From contig OMIG01000259.1 of assembly GCA_900299035.1 (NCBI GenBank), positions 1 through 36,163 on the forward strand: a stretch of DNA of 36,163 bases, in the 5' to 3' direction. This stretch comes from Pseudomonadota bacterium. Lineage in GTDB: Bacteria > Bdellovibrionota_C > UBA2361 > OMII01. This document shows positions 8,586 to 19,339 of the stretch, in pieces. The position numbers were made by a program, and so were the translations under genes. The notes under the pieces are model-generated. The model saw only the letters and a program-made list of their open reading frames with translations, ran no database searches and was not told the DNA's origin. Every line of letters begins with the position of its first letter. Position 1 is the stretch's first letter.

Positions 8586-9592
8586 CGAGCACGCCTGCCG
8601 CGGTCAACGAGATGTTGGATTTCATCCTCGCGGCCAAGCGGGCAGTGGTTCTCTCTCACACCAACCCTGACGCTGATGCGTATGGGTCTCAGTGCGGCAT
8701 GGCGGCCGGGCTTCGGCTGCTGGGCCTCACGGTTTCTACCCACAATGAGAGTGGCTTCATATCTCGCTACGCGGTGATCCCCGGAGCCTCCGAGGTGACG
8801 AAGGGCGATCCACCACCGCTCGGTCCCGATGACTTGCTGGTAGTTTGTGACTGCGGAGCCTTGGAGCGCGTGGGGGATTCGCTGATATCGTACGTGAAGT
8901 CCGCCAAACGAGTGCTCAACATCGACCACCACAACTCCAACACCGAATTCGGACACCTAAACTTCGTTGTTGATGGCGCCAGCTCGACATCAGAGCTGGT
9001 GTTCGACCTGCTCAAGGCGGCTGAAGGCCGCGTCGGCAGGCATGACGTCATCTCGGCGCAGGCCTCGGCGTGCCTCTTGGCGGGCATTATTGGCGACACC
9101 GGCTCCTTTAGGTATCCCAGCACGACTCCGAAAACCTTCCGCGTTGCAGCAGAGCTCATGGAGCGCGGCGCGCGCCCCGATCTGCTTACCCAAGAGCTGT
9201 TTGCCAACCATTCGCTGCCAGCGATAAAGCTCCAGGCGGAGGCGCTGACGAATATTTCGATTCAGAACGGCGGCGCGTTCGCCGAGGTGATTGTGACGCA
9301 GGAGATGCTCAAGCGCCTCGGAGCGGACTTGCTAGACGCAGACTCGCTTGCAGAGCGCGCGCGAGACATTGAGGGCGTGAGAGTTGCAGCCCTCTTCAAG
9401 CAGGACGTAGACATGTGGCGCGTGAGCCTTCGCTCTCGGCTCGGTGCGGTCGACGTGGCTGCAGTAGCGCAGTCATTCGGGGGTGGTGGCCACAAGCCGG
9501 CGGCTGCCTTCCGCTGGCGCAAGGATCTTGAGTCTCTGAAGCAGGAGCTCCGGCGCAAGGTGACCGAAGCCCTCGCTGCCAAGCATGCGTAA
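8582..9592 (+). CDS. nrnA: DHH/DHHA1 phosphoesterase, NrnA-like (nanoRNase / pAp phosphatase)
   Basis: 336 residues. DHH-family Mn-dependent phosphoesterase; NrnA degrades oligoribonucleotides and dephosphorylates pAp. Metal-binding motifs: SHTNPDADAYGSQ (H26, D30, D32), D90 in VVCDCGAL, DHH at 115-117, and D in GDTGSFRY. The DHHA1 substrate-binding motif GGGGHKPAA lies at about 300-307. It overlaps rbfA (ATGA) and truB (8 nt). The position between rbfA and truB is conserved in many Firmicutes and delta-type lineages. Confidence 0.92.
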   Translation: MTSTPAAVNEMLDFILAAKRAVVLSHTNPDADAYGSQCGMAAGLRLLGLTVSTHNESGFISRYAVIPGASEVTKGDPPPLGPDDLLVVCDCGALERVGDSLISYVKSAKRVLNIDHHNSNTEFGHLNFVVDGASSTSELVFDLLKAAEGRVGRHDVISAQASACLLAGIIGDTGSFRYPSTTPKTFRVAAELMERGARPDLLTQELFANHSLPAIKLQAEALTNISIQNGGAFAEVIVTQEMLKRLGADLLDADSLAERARDIEGVRVAALFKQDVDMWRVSLRSRLGAVDVAAVAQSFGGGGHKPAAAFRWRKDLESLKQELRRKVTEALAAKHA

Positions 9593-10481
9593 CGGGGTCT
9601 TGCTCATCGACAAGCCGGCAGGGGTAACTTCTGCTGGCGTGGTTGCGCGGGTAAAACGCGCCCTCAAGGCGAGCCGTGTCGGCCATGCTGGCACCCTTGA
9701 CCCAGACGCCACGGGCCTCCTCGTGATTCTCATCAATGGGGCGACAAAAGTGGCTTCCTACGCTGCGGACGGAGACAAAATCTACAGCGGCACCATCAAG
9801 CTTGGCGTTCGAACGGACACAGACGACACATCTGGTCGCGTGCTCAGCAGCAGCGAGGATCTTCCGGCGTTCGGAGAAGTTGAGCGGGCAGCCCAGCAGT
9901 TCGTTGGAGCGATTCAGCAGGTTCCGCCTAAAGTGAGCGCAATAAAGGTAGGCGGCAAGAGGGCTCACCGTTTGCAGCGTCGGGGAGCCGAATTCGAGCT
10001 TGAGGCGAGAACGGTGACCGTTCGGCGCTTCCTGCTCTCGCCAGCGGAGGAGGGCCTGATCCGATACGAAATTGAGTGCTCGCCCGGAACGTACGTCAGG
10101 TCGCTGGCGCGAGACTTAGGCGAGGCGCTTGGGTGCGGCGGTGCAGCCGCTTCAATTCGCCGCGAGCGATCCGCGCACCTCAAGGTGGCTGATGCCATTC
10201 AGCTTGAGCAGGTTAGCTGGGAGCTGGTGCGTGACTGGTCGGTGCTTCTCCCGGAAACGCCACGCATTGAGTTACCCGCCACCCTGGCTGCTGCGCTCCA
10301 CAATGGACAGCGCACGGCACTCGGAGAGGCGGCGCGGCTTCCTCAGCTATCTGAGAGGCTCAAGCACCCCGGCATCGTTATGTACTCTACTCTTGGCGAC
10401 AGCGAGACTCTGGGGCTTTTGCGGGTCTCAGAAGATGGAAAGCTGCAGTTTGAGCTCAATCTGGGGAGAGTGTCTCCGTAA
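9585..10481 (+). CDS. truB: tRNA pseudouridine(55) synthase TruB
   Basis: 298 residues. Makes pseudouridine 55 in the T-loop of tRNAs. Signature GHAGTLDPDATGLL carries the catalytic Asp (D39); also YAADGDKIYSGTIKLGVRTDTDD, QVPPKVSAIKVGGKRAHRLQRRG and CSPGTYVRSLARDLG are diagnostic. A C-terminal region after about 210 resembles the short PUA-like tail. The start overlaps the nrnA stop (ATGCGTAA), indicating translational coupling. Last gene of the operon. Confidence 0.96.
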   Translation: MRNGVLLIDKPAGVTSAGVVARVKRALKASRVGHAGTLDPDATGLLVILINGATKVASYAADGDKIYSGTIKLGVRTDTDDTSGRVLSSSEDLPAFGEVERAAQQFVGAIQQVPPKVSAIKVGGKRAHRLQRRGAEFELEARTVTVRRFLLSPAEEGLIRYEIECSPGTYVRSLARDLGEALGCGGAAASIRRERSAHLKVADAIQLEQVSWELVRDWSVLLPETPRIELPATLAAALHNGQRTALGEAARLPQLSERLKHPGIVMYSTLGDSETLGLLRVSEDGKLQFELNLGRVSP

Positions 10482-10529
10482 GCCGGGCGCTTCAGGCTTG
10501 CAGTTTAAGTCGGCGTGCCGGGGTTTTTC

Positions 10530-10538
10530 TGGTATAGT
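10530..10538 (+). promoter_or_regulatory. Extended -10 promoter candidate for purA
   Basis: TGG-TATAGT at 10530-10538 matches an extended -10 element (TGn-TATAAT, one mismatch). There is no good -35 at 17 bp, which is acceptable for extended -10 promoters. Transcription would start near 10545, about 30 nt before the purA ATG. Confidence 0.45.
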
Positions 10539-10549
10539 CCTGGGCTTGA

Positions 10550-11917
<1,368 letters not shown>

Positions 11918-11997
11918 CCGGTTTTGCCCCGAAAGTGTAGTGCCTTTTGGTAGCCTTCGTGCTAAGTGAAGGGTCGTGTATTAACAGGTAGTTACCT

Positions 11998-12402
11998 ATG
12001 AAAAAGCAACAGTTTTTTGCACTCCTCGCCAGCCCTCTCTTCGTTGCCCTAAACGCGGCTTCGGCTTTTGCTGACGATATAGTCCCGCACGGTGCCGACG
12101 CTCCGGCACAGAAAACTTTCTTTCAAGTGCTCCGCGAGACGGCGCCGCTCATCCTGATCTGTTACGCGGTTTTCTACTTCTTGGTTATCCGGCCGCAAGA
12201 TCGCAAGGCGAAGGCTCAGAAGGCGCTGCTTGAGTCTCTCAAGAAGGGTGAGTCGGTTGTTACTTCTTCGGGCATCGTCGGGCGTGTGGCGGGAAGCGAG
12301 GGGGCGTTTGTGACGCTTGAGATCGCGCCGAACGTGCGCATCAAGATTGAGACATCTCACGTCGCGCGTCGCGAGAAGGAAGAGTCTAAGGCAGCTGCGT
12401 AA
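11998..12402 (+). CDS. yajC: Preprotein translocase accessory subunit YajC
   Basis: 134 residues. YajC associates with SecDF in the inner membrane. One transmembrane helix at about 42-62 (PLILICYAVFYFLVIRPQ) is followed by the family pattern RPQDRKAKAQKALLESLKKGESVVTSSGIVGRV. Unusually, the N-terminus also looks like a cleavable signal peptide (MKKQQFFALL ... NAASAFADD, with AFA before DD), giving a longer periplasmic segment than the short classical YajC. First gene of yajC-secD-secF. Confidence 0.93.
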   Translation: MKKQQFFALLASPLFVALNAASAFADDIVPHGADAPAQKTFFQVLRETAPLILICYAVFYFLVIRPQDRKAKAQKALLESLKKGESVVTSSGIVGRVAGSEGAFVTLEIAPNVRIKIETSHVARREKEESKAAA

Positions 12403-12419
12403 GCATCGTTCGGAGCGCT

Positions 12420-13955
12420 ATGGGTAGAGATATCGTTCAGAGAGCCCTCGTTGTTGGGATCATTACGGCAGGGGCGATTCTGTCGCTGCTCCCAACAGTC
12501 GTTCGTGACAGCTTCACTGAGAAGTGGTTCACCAAGCCGATGGCTCTGGGGCTCGACATCAGTGGCGGCGTTCACCTTGTGTACCAAGTGAAGGCATCAG
12601 AAGCGGTGAAGAGCCAGCTTCAGGCCAGCTTGAGCGGAATTCGAGCAGAGCTCAGGGCCCGAAAGATAGCAGTCATTCGCTCAAGCGTGCAGCCCGACAA
12701 CACCATCCAGATTACGCTCCTGTCAGAGTCATCAGCCGAGCCGGCGCGGAACATCGTGGCGGAGAAGTTCGGGGATCTCTCGTTTGTCAGGGCTGATACG
12801 GACGCAGGGCAGGCCCGCTTGGTGTTTGGCTACTCACCTCAGGCGGTTACCGCCATCGAAAAAGAGGCTGTTGAGCAGGCGATTGAAACCTTGCGTAACC
12901 GGGTGGACTCGTTCGGAGTAGCGGAGCCTCTCATTCAGAGCTCAGGGCAAGACCGTATCATCCTCCAGATGCCCGGCGTGTCTGACATTGAGGCTGTGAA
13001 GCGAATTGTGGGAAACGTCGCGAAGCTTGAGTTCCGGCTCGTGCCGACTTCTGCCTCGTCAGCGATTGGCACCACAACCTTACGCAATAAGACGGGTGAG
13101 ACGATCGTCGTCGAGGACCAGGCGCTCATGTCAGGAGATGCGGTCTCAGATGCCCGCGTCAACATCGACCAGAAAGGCGAGGTTCAGGTTAGCCTCAAGC
13201 TGACGCCAGCTGGAGGTCAGGCTTTTGCGCGAATCACATCAGAGAACGTCGGGCGACAGCTCGCCATAATTCTCAACGGCGTGGTCACCTCCGCGCCGGT
13301 AATTCGGGAGCCGATTACGGATGGCAGCGCCTCGATCTCGGGCAGCTTCACCATGGAGGAGGCGCGTGAGCTGAAGTTCGTGCTCAAGTCCGGCGCTCTG
13401 CCGGCTCCACTTGAGATTATGGAGGAGCGTTTCGTCGGTCCTACGCTAGGAGTTGAATCAGTGAAGAAGGGGCTCCTCGCCATGGCGATTGGCTTCGTCA
13501 CCATCTCGGTATTCATGGTTTTCTACTACCTCAAGTCGGGCATGGTGGCGGTTGGAACGCTGGTGCTCAACGCACTGCTCATGCTCGGATGCCTCTCCCT
13601 CTTTGGAGCGACGCTAACGCTTCCAGGCTTGGCGGGCCTTGCGCTCACGATCGGCATGGCAGTCGACTCGAACGTCATCATCTTCGAGCGCATTCGAGAC
13701 GAGATTCGCAAGGGGGCCAGCCGAGACTTGGCAGTGCACACGGGCTTCGATAAGGCGTTTGGGGCTATCTTTGACTCCAACGTTACTACGCTTCTGGCGG
13801 GGGCGATCCTGTACTACTTCGGCACCGGCGCGATCCGAGGTTTCGCTGTGACGCTCTCCGTGGGCATAGCGACGACCCTGTTCTGTGCGGTGTACGTGGC
13901 CCGGCTGTGCTTCGATTACTTCGAGCTCAAGGGCAAAGAAGGTCTTTCGATTTAA
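12420..13955 (+). CDS. secD: Protein translocase subunit SecD
   Basis: 511 residues. RND-family membrane protein using the proton gradient to pull proteins through SecYEG. One N-terminal TM helix (about 8-26), a periplasmic P1 domain beginning LGLDISGGVHLVYQV, the P1 signature ITLRNRVDSFGVAEP-like segment at about 158-170 and LQMPGV, then five C-terminal TM helices from about 340. The conserved TM4 motif GMAVDSNVIIFERIRDE is present, including the proton-pathway Asp. Length matches the short SecD class. Confidence 0.97.
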   Translation: MGRDIVQRALVVGIITAGAILSLLPTVVRDSFTEKWFTKPMALGLDISGGVHLVYQVKASEAVKSQLQASLSGIRAELRARKIAVIRSSVQPDNTIQITLLSESSAEPARNIVAEKFGDLSFVRADTDAGQARLVFGYSPQAVTAIEKEAVEQAIETLRNRVDSFGVAEPLIQSSGQDRIILQMPGVSDIEAVKRIVGNVAKLEFRLVPTSASSAIGTTTLRNKTGETIVVEDQALMSGDAVSDARVNIDQKGEVQVSLKLTPAGGQAFARITSENVGRQLAIILNGVVTSAPVIREPITDGSASISGSFTMEEARELKFVLKSGALPAPLEIMEERFVGPTLGVESVKKGLLAMAIGFVTISVFMVFYYLKSGMVAVGTLVLNALLMLGCLSLFGATLTLPGLAGLALTIGMAVDSNVIIFERIRDEIRKGASRDLAVHTGFDKAFGAIFDSNVTTLLAGAILYYFGTGAIRGFAVTLSVGIATTLFCAVYVARLCFDYFELKGKEGLSI

Positions 13956-13971
13956 GAGCGAGGCAGAAATC

Positions 13972-14910
13972 ATGCGAGAGCTTATCTCTAGTTCGGTCAA
14001 CATTAACTTCATGGGGAAGCGTTACCTCTGCGCGCTCCTCTCCACGGCGGCGGTCGCTTGGGCGATATGGGTGTTCGTGTCATCGGGCAACCAGAAGTAC
14101 GGCACGGACTTTTTGGGCGGCAGCGAGTTCCTTGTGTCGTTTCAGGGTGATTTCAACAGCGAGAAGATTCGGGCGGGCCTGGCGGCCAATGGAATGCCTG
14201 ACGTGCGAGTTCAGGCCTTCCAAGGAACCTCGAATGAGTACTCCATCCGGCTAGGCGAAGGGTCGAACCCGACAGAGATCCGCGCAAAGATTGACTCTGC
14301 ATTAAAGGCAGCATTTGGAGATAGCGCGCAGGTACAGAAAACCGACTTCGTTGGGCCAACGATTGGAGAAGAGCTGCAGCGCAGCGCTTTGCTCGCGGTT
14401 GGGCTTGGGCTTGTTGGAATCTTGATCTACATAGCGGTGCGTTTTGAGTTCGCCGTTGGCCTTGGCTCAATTATCGCGCTCTTCCACGACGTGATTATCT
14501 CAACAGGCATCTACATCGCTTCGGGGCACCTGATCGGCATGGCGACTCTTGCGGGCGCCCTAACAATCGTCGGCTACTCGGTGAACGACACGGTTGTTGT
14601 TTTTGATCGTGTGCGCGAAGAGCGAGAGAAGAAGAAAAATGCGAATATCGTCCAGGTCGTAAACAGCGCGCTCAACTTTACGCTTTCGCGTACAGTGATT
14701 ACCCACGTGCTGACCCTCTTCTCCGCATTGGCTCTCTACTTCGTTGGAACGGGAGACATTAAGGACCTGAGCTTGTACCTCTGTGCCGGCATCGTGCTCG
14801 GTTGCTACTCGACGATATTTATCGTGGCGCCAGTTGTCATCGCCTGGGAGAAGTTCCGTGGGCGTGAGGGGGTTGTGACAGTTGCGCAGGCGCAGGCGAA
14901 GCGCGCGTAA
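13972..14910 (+). CDS. secF: Protein translocase subunit SecF
   Basis: 312 residues from ATG 13972; an upstream in-frame extension overlaps secD and is not protein-like. TM1 follows NINFMGKRYLCALLSTAAV, then GTDFLGGSEFLVSF (SecF family signature DFxGG). TM2-6 occupy about 135-290, with the conserved GYSVNDTVVVFDRVREE carrying the conserved Asp. Lies 16 bp after secD. Its stop codon is only 2 bp from the stop of the convergent methyltransferase gene, leaving no room for a terminator. Confidence 0.97.
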   Translation: MRELISSSVNINFMGKRYLCALLSTAAVAWAIWVFVSSGNQKYGTDFLGGSEFLVSFQGDFNSEKIRAGLAANGMPDVRVQAFQGTSNEYSIRLGEGSNPTEIRAKIDSALKAAFGDSAQVQKTDFVGPTIGEELQRSALLAVGLGLVGILIYIAVRFEFAVGLGSIIALFHDVIISTGIYIASGHLIGMATLAGALTIVGYSVNDTVVVFDRVREEREKKKNANIVQVVNSALNFTLSRTVITHVLTLFSALALYFVGTGDIKDLSLYLCAGIVLGCYSTIFIVAPVVIAWEKFRGREGVVTVAQAQAKRA

Positions 14911-14912
14911 CG

Positions 14913-15701
14913 CTACGCCGAGAGGCGATAGACGAACACTTCTCCTCTACGGGAGTCCTTAATCTCATGCCGCTCGCTAGGCTCGGCCGGGGCGGGGAAG
15001 GAGTTGCTCAGGAGCGTTGAGCCGCTGCGCATCTCGCGCTTGGCCTTTAGCCACAGGCGCTCCATCGGCGCTGGCGAGAGGAAGGTGTACACGTAGTCAA
15101 AGCGCCCGAGGTCGAGGCGCCACATGCTCTTAAATTGGATGGTGATAGAGGGCTTGAGCGCGGTGCGCAGCTTTGCAACTAGCGCGGGAAACGGCCCGAT
15201 TTCAACCCCAACAAAGGTGCCATTAGGCCGCTGCTGGCTCAGGAAGCAGAGCAGGTCACCGAACCCGCAGCCGATGTCCACAAAGGTGAAGGGGCGATCG
15301 GTTGGCAGCTCGGCGAGAATTAAGCCGTAGGCTGCCCGTTGCGTTGGGTAGTAAGGAACGCGGGTCCAAAAAGCCGGCACGTACGTGAGAGCCAAGGCGG
15401 CGAAAGCAGCGAAGAACACTCCATTAGGAATTTCTACTGCCATTGCGCAAGCCGTTGCTAGAGGCAGCACGGCATTGAGCACTATCCAGGGGGAAGACAG
15501 TCGCAGGAAGCCGGCGCAGGCTGCCGCCGTGGCAGATGAGGCGAGCAGCGCGAGGGTAATAGAAGGGAAGAGCTTCCAGGCTAGGATAGCGCTGCCGGCT
15601 GCGATTGCCTGACACGCCAAGGTCGACAGCGCGAACAGCACCGGGGCTAAGGGCCGCTTGTCGAAAATGGCCGCAGAGTCGGTCGGGCGCTCTCTACTCA
15701 T
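14913..15701 (-). CDS. Membrane-anchored class I SAM-dependent methyltransferase-like protein
   Basis: 262 residues from ATG 15701. The N-terminal ~115 residues hold three to four hydrophobic helices ([70 protein letters not shown]). A Rossmann-type SAM site follows: [19 protein letters not shown] (motif I), [19 protein letters not shown] and [17 protein letters not shown]. The substrate is unknown. The start overlaps the DnaJ-like gene stop by 8 nt (ATGAGTAG), so the two are probably coupled. A longer upstream frame lacks support. Confidence 0.75.
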   Translation of the reverse strand: MSRERPTDSAAIFDKRPLAPVLFALSTLACQAIAAGSAILAWKLFPSITLALLASSATAAACAGFLRLSSPWIVLNAVLPLATACAMAVEIPNGVFFAAFAALALTYVPAFWTRVPYYPTQRAAYGLILAELPTDRPFTFVDIGCGFGDLLCFLSQQRPNGTFVGVEIGPFPALVAKLRTALKPSITIQFKSMWRLDLGRFDYVYTFLSPAPMERLWLKAKREMRSGSTLLSNSFPAPAEPSERHEIKDSRRGEVFVYRLSA

Positions 15702-16734
15702 CGAGGATGCTCCGGGGAAGGCCCTGGCGGACAGGCTGGGCGTAGTAGGATGAGAGCTCTCCGATTTTTTCCCGCAGGCCTGGGGCATCGGGATTTTGTG
15801 GAACGGCAACCAGGAACTTGATGAAGAGGTCGCCTCGCGAGCCATCCGCGAGCCGCACTCCCTGGCTTTTGAGCCGAACCTCCCTGCCGCTCTGAGTTCC
15901 GGGCGCGACCGTCACGAGGAGTGGATCTCCGAGCGAGGGCACCTGCACTTTGCCTCCCTGAATCGCCTCGCCGATGGTGATCGGTATCTCCATCGTGAGG
16001 CCCTTAGCAGTCATGGAGAGCCAAGGGTGAAGGGCGACTCGGACCACGAGGATTACCTCTTCGGCCGGGTCTTCTTTTCGGCGGAACCGCACAATGCTCC
16101 CAGTTCGGACGCCCGGCGGAATCAGAGCCGATATCTTTCGGGTCTTGCCGGATGCGTCTGTAAGCTCAACGGTCCTGCGCACTCCGCGAATCGCGTCGAA
16201 AATAGAGATCGAAACCTCCATCAGCGAAATGCCCGAAACCTGGGTGCCCGAAGCGGCCGTCTTCGGACCGCGCTTCAGAAGCCGGTCCTTGAACGACTTG
16301 AGCCGTTTTCGGGATGACGCAGCGAGGCCAGAGAGCGAGGAGGCGCTGGGGCTAGGGGGGCGAGTGGCAGCATCGGGCTCGCTACTCTTGGAGGTGCTGC
16401 GGGGCGAGGGTTCACCAGCCGCCTTCTGTGTGCCCGAAGAGGGCGCGGGTTTCGCTGTGTGAGGGCGCTGATTCTTTCGGTACTCGCGATGCGCCCGGTC
16501 GAACGCGGAGGAGAATGACTCTCGGTTCTTCTCAAGCTCGGCGTCGTACTGCTGCCGCTGCGCTGGATCAGAGAGAACGGCGTACGCACTCGCTATTTTT
16601 TTAAAGGTCTCCGCGTTTGTCTCTCCCGGGTTTAGGTCGGGATGGTACCGGCGCGCAAGAATTCGGTACGCCCGGCGGATCTCGTCCGCGGTTGCCGCTG
16701 TAGTGACGCCGAGGACTTGGTAATGGTTGCTCAT
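15694..16734 (-). CDS. DnaJ/CbpA-type J-domain co-chaperone (no zinc finger)
   Basis: 346 residues. J domain at 1-70 ([25 protein letters not shown]) with the HPD tripeptide at 31-33 that stimulates DnaK ATPase. A low-complexity Ser/Pro/Lys linker (about 85-165) replaces the G/F region, and there is no CxxCxGxG zinc finger. The C-terminal substrate-binding beta-domains follow ([63 protein letters not shown]). So it is a CbpA-like type II protein. Transcribed divergently from metG. Confidence 0.9.
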   Translation of the reverse strand: MSNHYQVLGVTTAATADEIRRAYRILARRYHPDLNPGETNAETFKKIASAYAVLSDPAQRQQYDAELEKNRESFSSAFDRAHREYRKNQRPHTAKPAPSSGTQKAAGEPSPRSTSKSSEPDAATRPPSPSASSLSGLAASSRKRLKSFKDRLLKRGPKTAASGTQVSGISLMEVSISIFDAIRGVRRTVELTDASGKTRKISALIPPGVRTGSIVRFRRKEDPAEEVILVVRVALHPWLSMTAKGLTMEIPITIGEAIQGGKVQVPSLGDPLLVTVAPGTQSGREVRLKSQGVRLADGSRGDLFIKFLVAVPQNPDAPGLREKIGELSSYYAQPVRQGLPRSILDE

Positions 16735-16807
16735 ACGCGCTTCGGGCCTGCGTCCTGCCTGCTAGAGGCAAGCCGCCAGGACCATTGAGAATTCGTGATT
16801 GCTTGCC

Positions 16808-16838
16808 TTTACATTAGCCCAAAGCAAGCGTTTAATAA
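16808..16838 (+). promoter_or_regulatory. Candidate metG promoter
   Basis: TTTACA (16808-16813) and TAATAA (16833-16838) are separated by 19 bp, slightly long. The inverted repeat GCTTGC/GCAAGC (16801-16806/16824-16829) overlaps it and could be an operator. This intergenic region also serves the divergent DnaJ-like gene. Confidence 0.35.
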
Positions 16839-16862
16839 TGCTACTACGAAGGTACCCTCGCC

Positions 16863-16882
16863 CCAAGCCGCTTTCGGCTTGG
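16863..16882 (+). promoter_or_regulatory. Perfect hairpin in the metG leader
   Basis: CCAAGCCG-CTTT-CGGCTTGG, an 8-bp perfect stem with a tetranucleotide loop, 32 nt before the metG ATG. No T-tract follows directly, so it is not a plain terminator; a leader structure or operator is possible. No T-box motifs are visible. Confidence 0.4.
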
Positions 16883-16913
16883 CCGTCAGGGGATCGCCGA
16901 AGGCTTTTCTGTA

Positions 16914-18608
16914 ATGAGCACTAACGTCTTGCCGCCAAAAAACCGCAAAGTCCTGGTGACCGCGGCCTTGCCGTACTCAAATAACCGCCCCCACGTCGGG
17001 CATCTCGGCGGCGCTTACATCCCAGCAGACACCTACGTGCGGTACCTGCGCATGACCGGAGCGGATGTGCGGTTCGTATGTGGCTCTGACGACCACGGGG
17101 TGGCGCTCATGATCACTGCGGAAAAAGAAGGGCGCTCGCCCGCAGAGGTTGCGAACTACTACCGCGAAAAGCAGGGCCAAGATTTTGCGGGCATGGGGAT
17201 CAGCTTCGATATCTACAGCGGAACGAGCACCTGCCCCTTGCACCACAAGGAGAGCCAGCAGTTCTTCAAGTCGATGTTCGACAAAGGGTTCTTTGAAAAG
17301 CAGAGCTCTCGGCAGTTCTTTGATGAGGCCCGCAGCGCATTTCTCCCGGATCGCTACGTGAAAGGGGAGTGCGGCTTCTGCGGAACTGCTGACCAAAATG
17401 GGGACCAGTGTGAAAACTGCGGGAAGATACTCGACGTAGACTCGCTCAAGAATGCGCGCAGCACCCTCTCTGGCGAGCTGGCGGTGGTGAAGGAGACGGT
17501 CCACTGGTTTCTGGACCTTTCGAAGTTTGGGGCCCAAGTTGAGCGCTGGCTTGAGACGGCTAAGGTGCGGGAGCAGACCAAGGCGTACGTGAAGGGCCTT
17601 CTGAGCACCGGACTCGTAAAGCGCGCCATGACCCGTGACATTTCGTGGGGCATACCGGTTCCGCTCGATGATGCTGAGGCTAAAGGCAAGGTTCTCTACG
17701 TCTGGTTTGATGCGCCGATTGGCTACGTTTCGTTCACGAAAGAGCTGTGCGAGCGCGAGGGCTCAGGGGCTGCGGCGGCTGACGCCTGGTGGAGGTCAAA
17801 AGACGCTGAGGTCTACCACTTCATAGGCGAGGACAATACAGTATTCCACTGCATCATCTGGATCGCGATGCTCTCGGCTGAGGGCAGCATGCGCCTTCCA
17901 GACGGAGTGATCGTTAACCACTTCTTCAACATGCAGGTCCCGGGCGGGGCAGTCGAGAAGATCTCGAAGTCGCGTGGCACGGCAGTGTGGATAGGCGACT
18001 ACCTCGAGGCCGGAGGAGACCCAGATTCGCTTCGCTACTACCTCACCTCGATTGCGTCAGAGAAGGCCCGATCGGTCTACAAGCCTGACGATCTGGAGCA
18101 CAGGCACAACGGTGAGCTGGCCGACACCCTTGGCAATCTCGTCAACCGAATCACGTCCTTCACCATAAAGCACTGCGGACCGAGTGTCCCGGAGGTGGAC
18201 GAGTCAAAATTAGCCGACGTTGATCGTGCGCTTGACTCAAGCCTGCGTAGCGCCTTTGAGGATGCTACGCGAGAGCTTGAAGGGCACTCTTTCAAGGCAG
18301 CCCTCGAGCGCATCATGGAGTTCGCCCGACAGTGCAACAAGTACGTCGACGAGAAGGCGCCGTGGACGAGTCGCAAGACTGACATGGAAGCCACCAAGGT
18401 GACTCTCGCTTGCGTACTGCGGGCCATTCACGGGCTTGGGGTCATGCTGCTGCCGTTCATTCCGAATGCTGCAGCGAAAATAGTCTCGGCATTCGGACGG
18501 GAGCCCTCGCAGGCTCGTTGGGTCGACGCTGTGGAGGCTCGCCTGGGTGGTGCCCCGCTCTCGCAACCGCCCATACTGTTTCAGAAGATTGGCGCTCCCA
18601 AGCAATAG
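16914..18608 (+). CDS. metG: Methionyl-tRNA synthetase
   Basis: 564 residues. Charges tRNA-Met. Class I signatures: HVGH (27-30, HIGH-type) and KISKS (349-353, KMSKS-type). A single four-cysteine zinc knuckle lies at C153, C156, C166, C169 within the connective peptide. Also GSDDHGVAL, WFDAPIGYVSFT and FHCIIWIAML. The protein ends soon after the anticodon-binding helical domain (DEKAPWTSRKTD), with no C-terminal dimerisation/tRNA-binding (Arc1-like) domain. The sequence type (YIPADTYVRYLRMTG) is that of the archaeal-like/E. coli branch. No strong Shine-Dalgarno precedes ATG 16914. Confidence 0.97.
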   Translation: MSTNVLPPKNRKVLVTAALPYSNNRPHVGHLGGAYIPADTYVRYLRMTGADVRFVCGSDDHGVALMITAEKEGRSPAEVANYYREKQGQDFAGMGISFDIYSGTSTCPLHHKESQQFFKSMFDKGFFEKQSSRQFFDEARSAFLPDRYVKGECGFCGTADQNGDQCENCGKILDVDSLKNARSTLSGELAVVKETVHWFLDLSKFGAQVERWLETAKVREQTKAYVKGLLSTGLVKRAMTRDISWGIPVPLDDAEAKGKVLYVWFDAPIGYVSFTKELCEREGSGAAAADAWWRSKDAEVYHFIGEDNTVFHCIIWIAMLSAEGSMRLPDGVIVNHFFNMQVPGGAVEKISKSRGTAVWIGDYLEAGGDPDSLRYYLTSIASEKARSVYKPDDLEHRHNGELADTLGNLVNRITSFTIKHCGPSVPEVDESKLADVDRALDSSLRSAFEDATRELEGHSFKAALERIMEFARQCNKYVDEKAPWTSRKTDMEATKVTLACVLRAIHGLGVMLLPFIPNAAAKIVSAFGREPSQARWVDAVEARLGGAPLSQPPILFQKIGAPKQ

Positions 18609-18687
18609 TGGCTTGAGGCTGCATTTCTCTCTTTCCAGCCCGCCTGCTTCGTGGTGATCTAACACAGTCTCGAAATTCTTCCGATCT

Positions 18688-19329
18688 ATGCAGGCAGCAA
18701 GGCCAATAACTGAAGATCCGCGCTGGGTCAGGCGCGTTCAGCGTCTCGTTGATGAGGCTGCCATTCTCAATGAGGATATCGAGCGGACCGTATACCAGGC
18801 CTTTGCTTCGATACCGAGAACTGGATTCGTTGAGGGATGTCCGGAGCAGCACGCCCTCGACGACAAAGATCTCCCTCTTCCTCACGGGGAGTTCCTGACT
18901 CGGCCCTCCATTCAGGTTCGAATGATGGCACTCATTGGCTTGCGGCGCCGCATGCGCGTCTTAGAGCTCGGCTTCGGAAGCGGTTACCTCTGCGCCGTGA
19001 TGGCGGCCGCTGGGGCTCAGGTATTTGGATTGGAGCAGAACACGTCTGTGGCACAGGCATCTCGCAAGCAGCTCGACACGCTCGGGCTGCACGGCATAGT
19101 GGTTCGCCGCGGCGATGGCCGGAAGGGATGGGAGGACGTGGGCCCCTTCGACGCGATCGTGGCTTCGTACCCAGTTGCGAATGAGAGCGAGCTGCCCCTT
19201 AAGCAGCTTGCGCCGGGAGGCTCCCTCGTTGCTCCGCTGCTCTGGGACGGACAGGTTCGACTTGCTGTGTGGAGCTGCGTCGGAGAAGAGACGAAGCGAG
19301 TTCTGTTTGAGAAGGTCGATTTTCGGTAG
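18688..19329 (+). CDS. pcm: Protein-L-isoaspartate O-methyltransferase
   Basis: 213 residues. Repairs isoaspartyl damage in proteins by methylating it with SAM. Family markers: IPRTGFVEG (about 42-50), DLPLPHGEFLTRPSIQVRMM (61-80), SAM motif I VLELGFGSGYLCAVM (91-105), and FDAIVASYPV. Some classical residues differ: LGFGSGY instead of IGTGSGY, and SYPV instead of AA(A/P)P. Substrate specificity could therefore deviate. It lies 79 bp after metG and 10 bp before the LysM-M23 gene; pcm next to an NlpD-like gene is a common proteobacterial arrangement. Confidence 0.9.
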   Translation: MQAARPITEDPRWVRRVQRLVDEAAILNEDIERTVYQAFASIPRTGFVEGCPEQHALDDKDLPLPHGEFLTRPSIQVRMMALIGLRRRMRVLELGFGSGYLCAVMAAAGAQVFGLEQNTSVAQASRKQLDTLGLHGIVVRRGDGRKGWEDVGPFDAIVASYPVANESELPLKQLAPGGSLVAPLLWDGQVRLAVWSCVGEETKRVLFEKVDFR

Positions 19330-19339
19330 ACGGAGGCTC

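Noticed and set aside
13885-13971. 29-residue N-terminal extension of SecF
   Set aside because: Overlaps the end of secD and lacks SecF-like sequence; ATG 13972 starts directly at the conserved N-terminus.
16740-16913. T-box riboswitch in front of metG
   Set aside because: No T-box motif (TGGNACC) or specifier stem; only one plain hairpin is visible.
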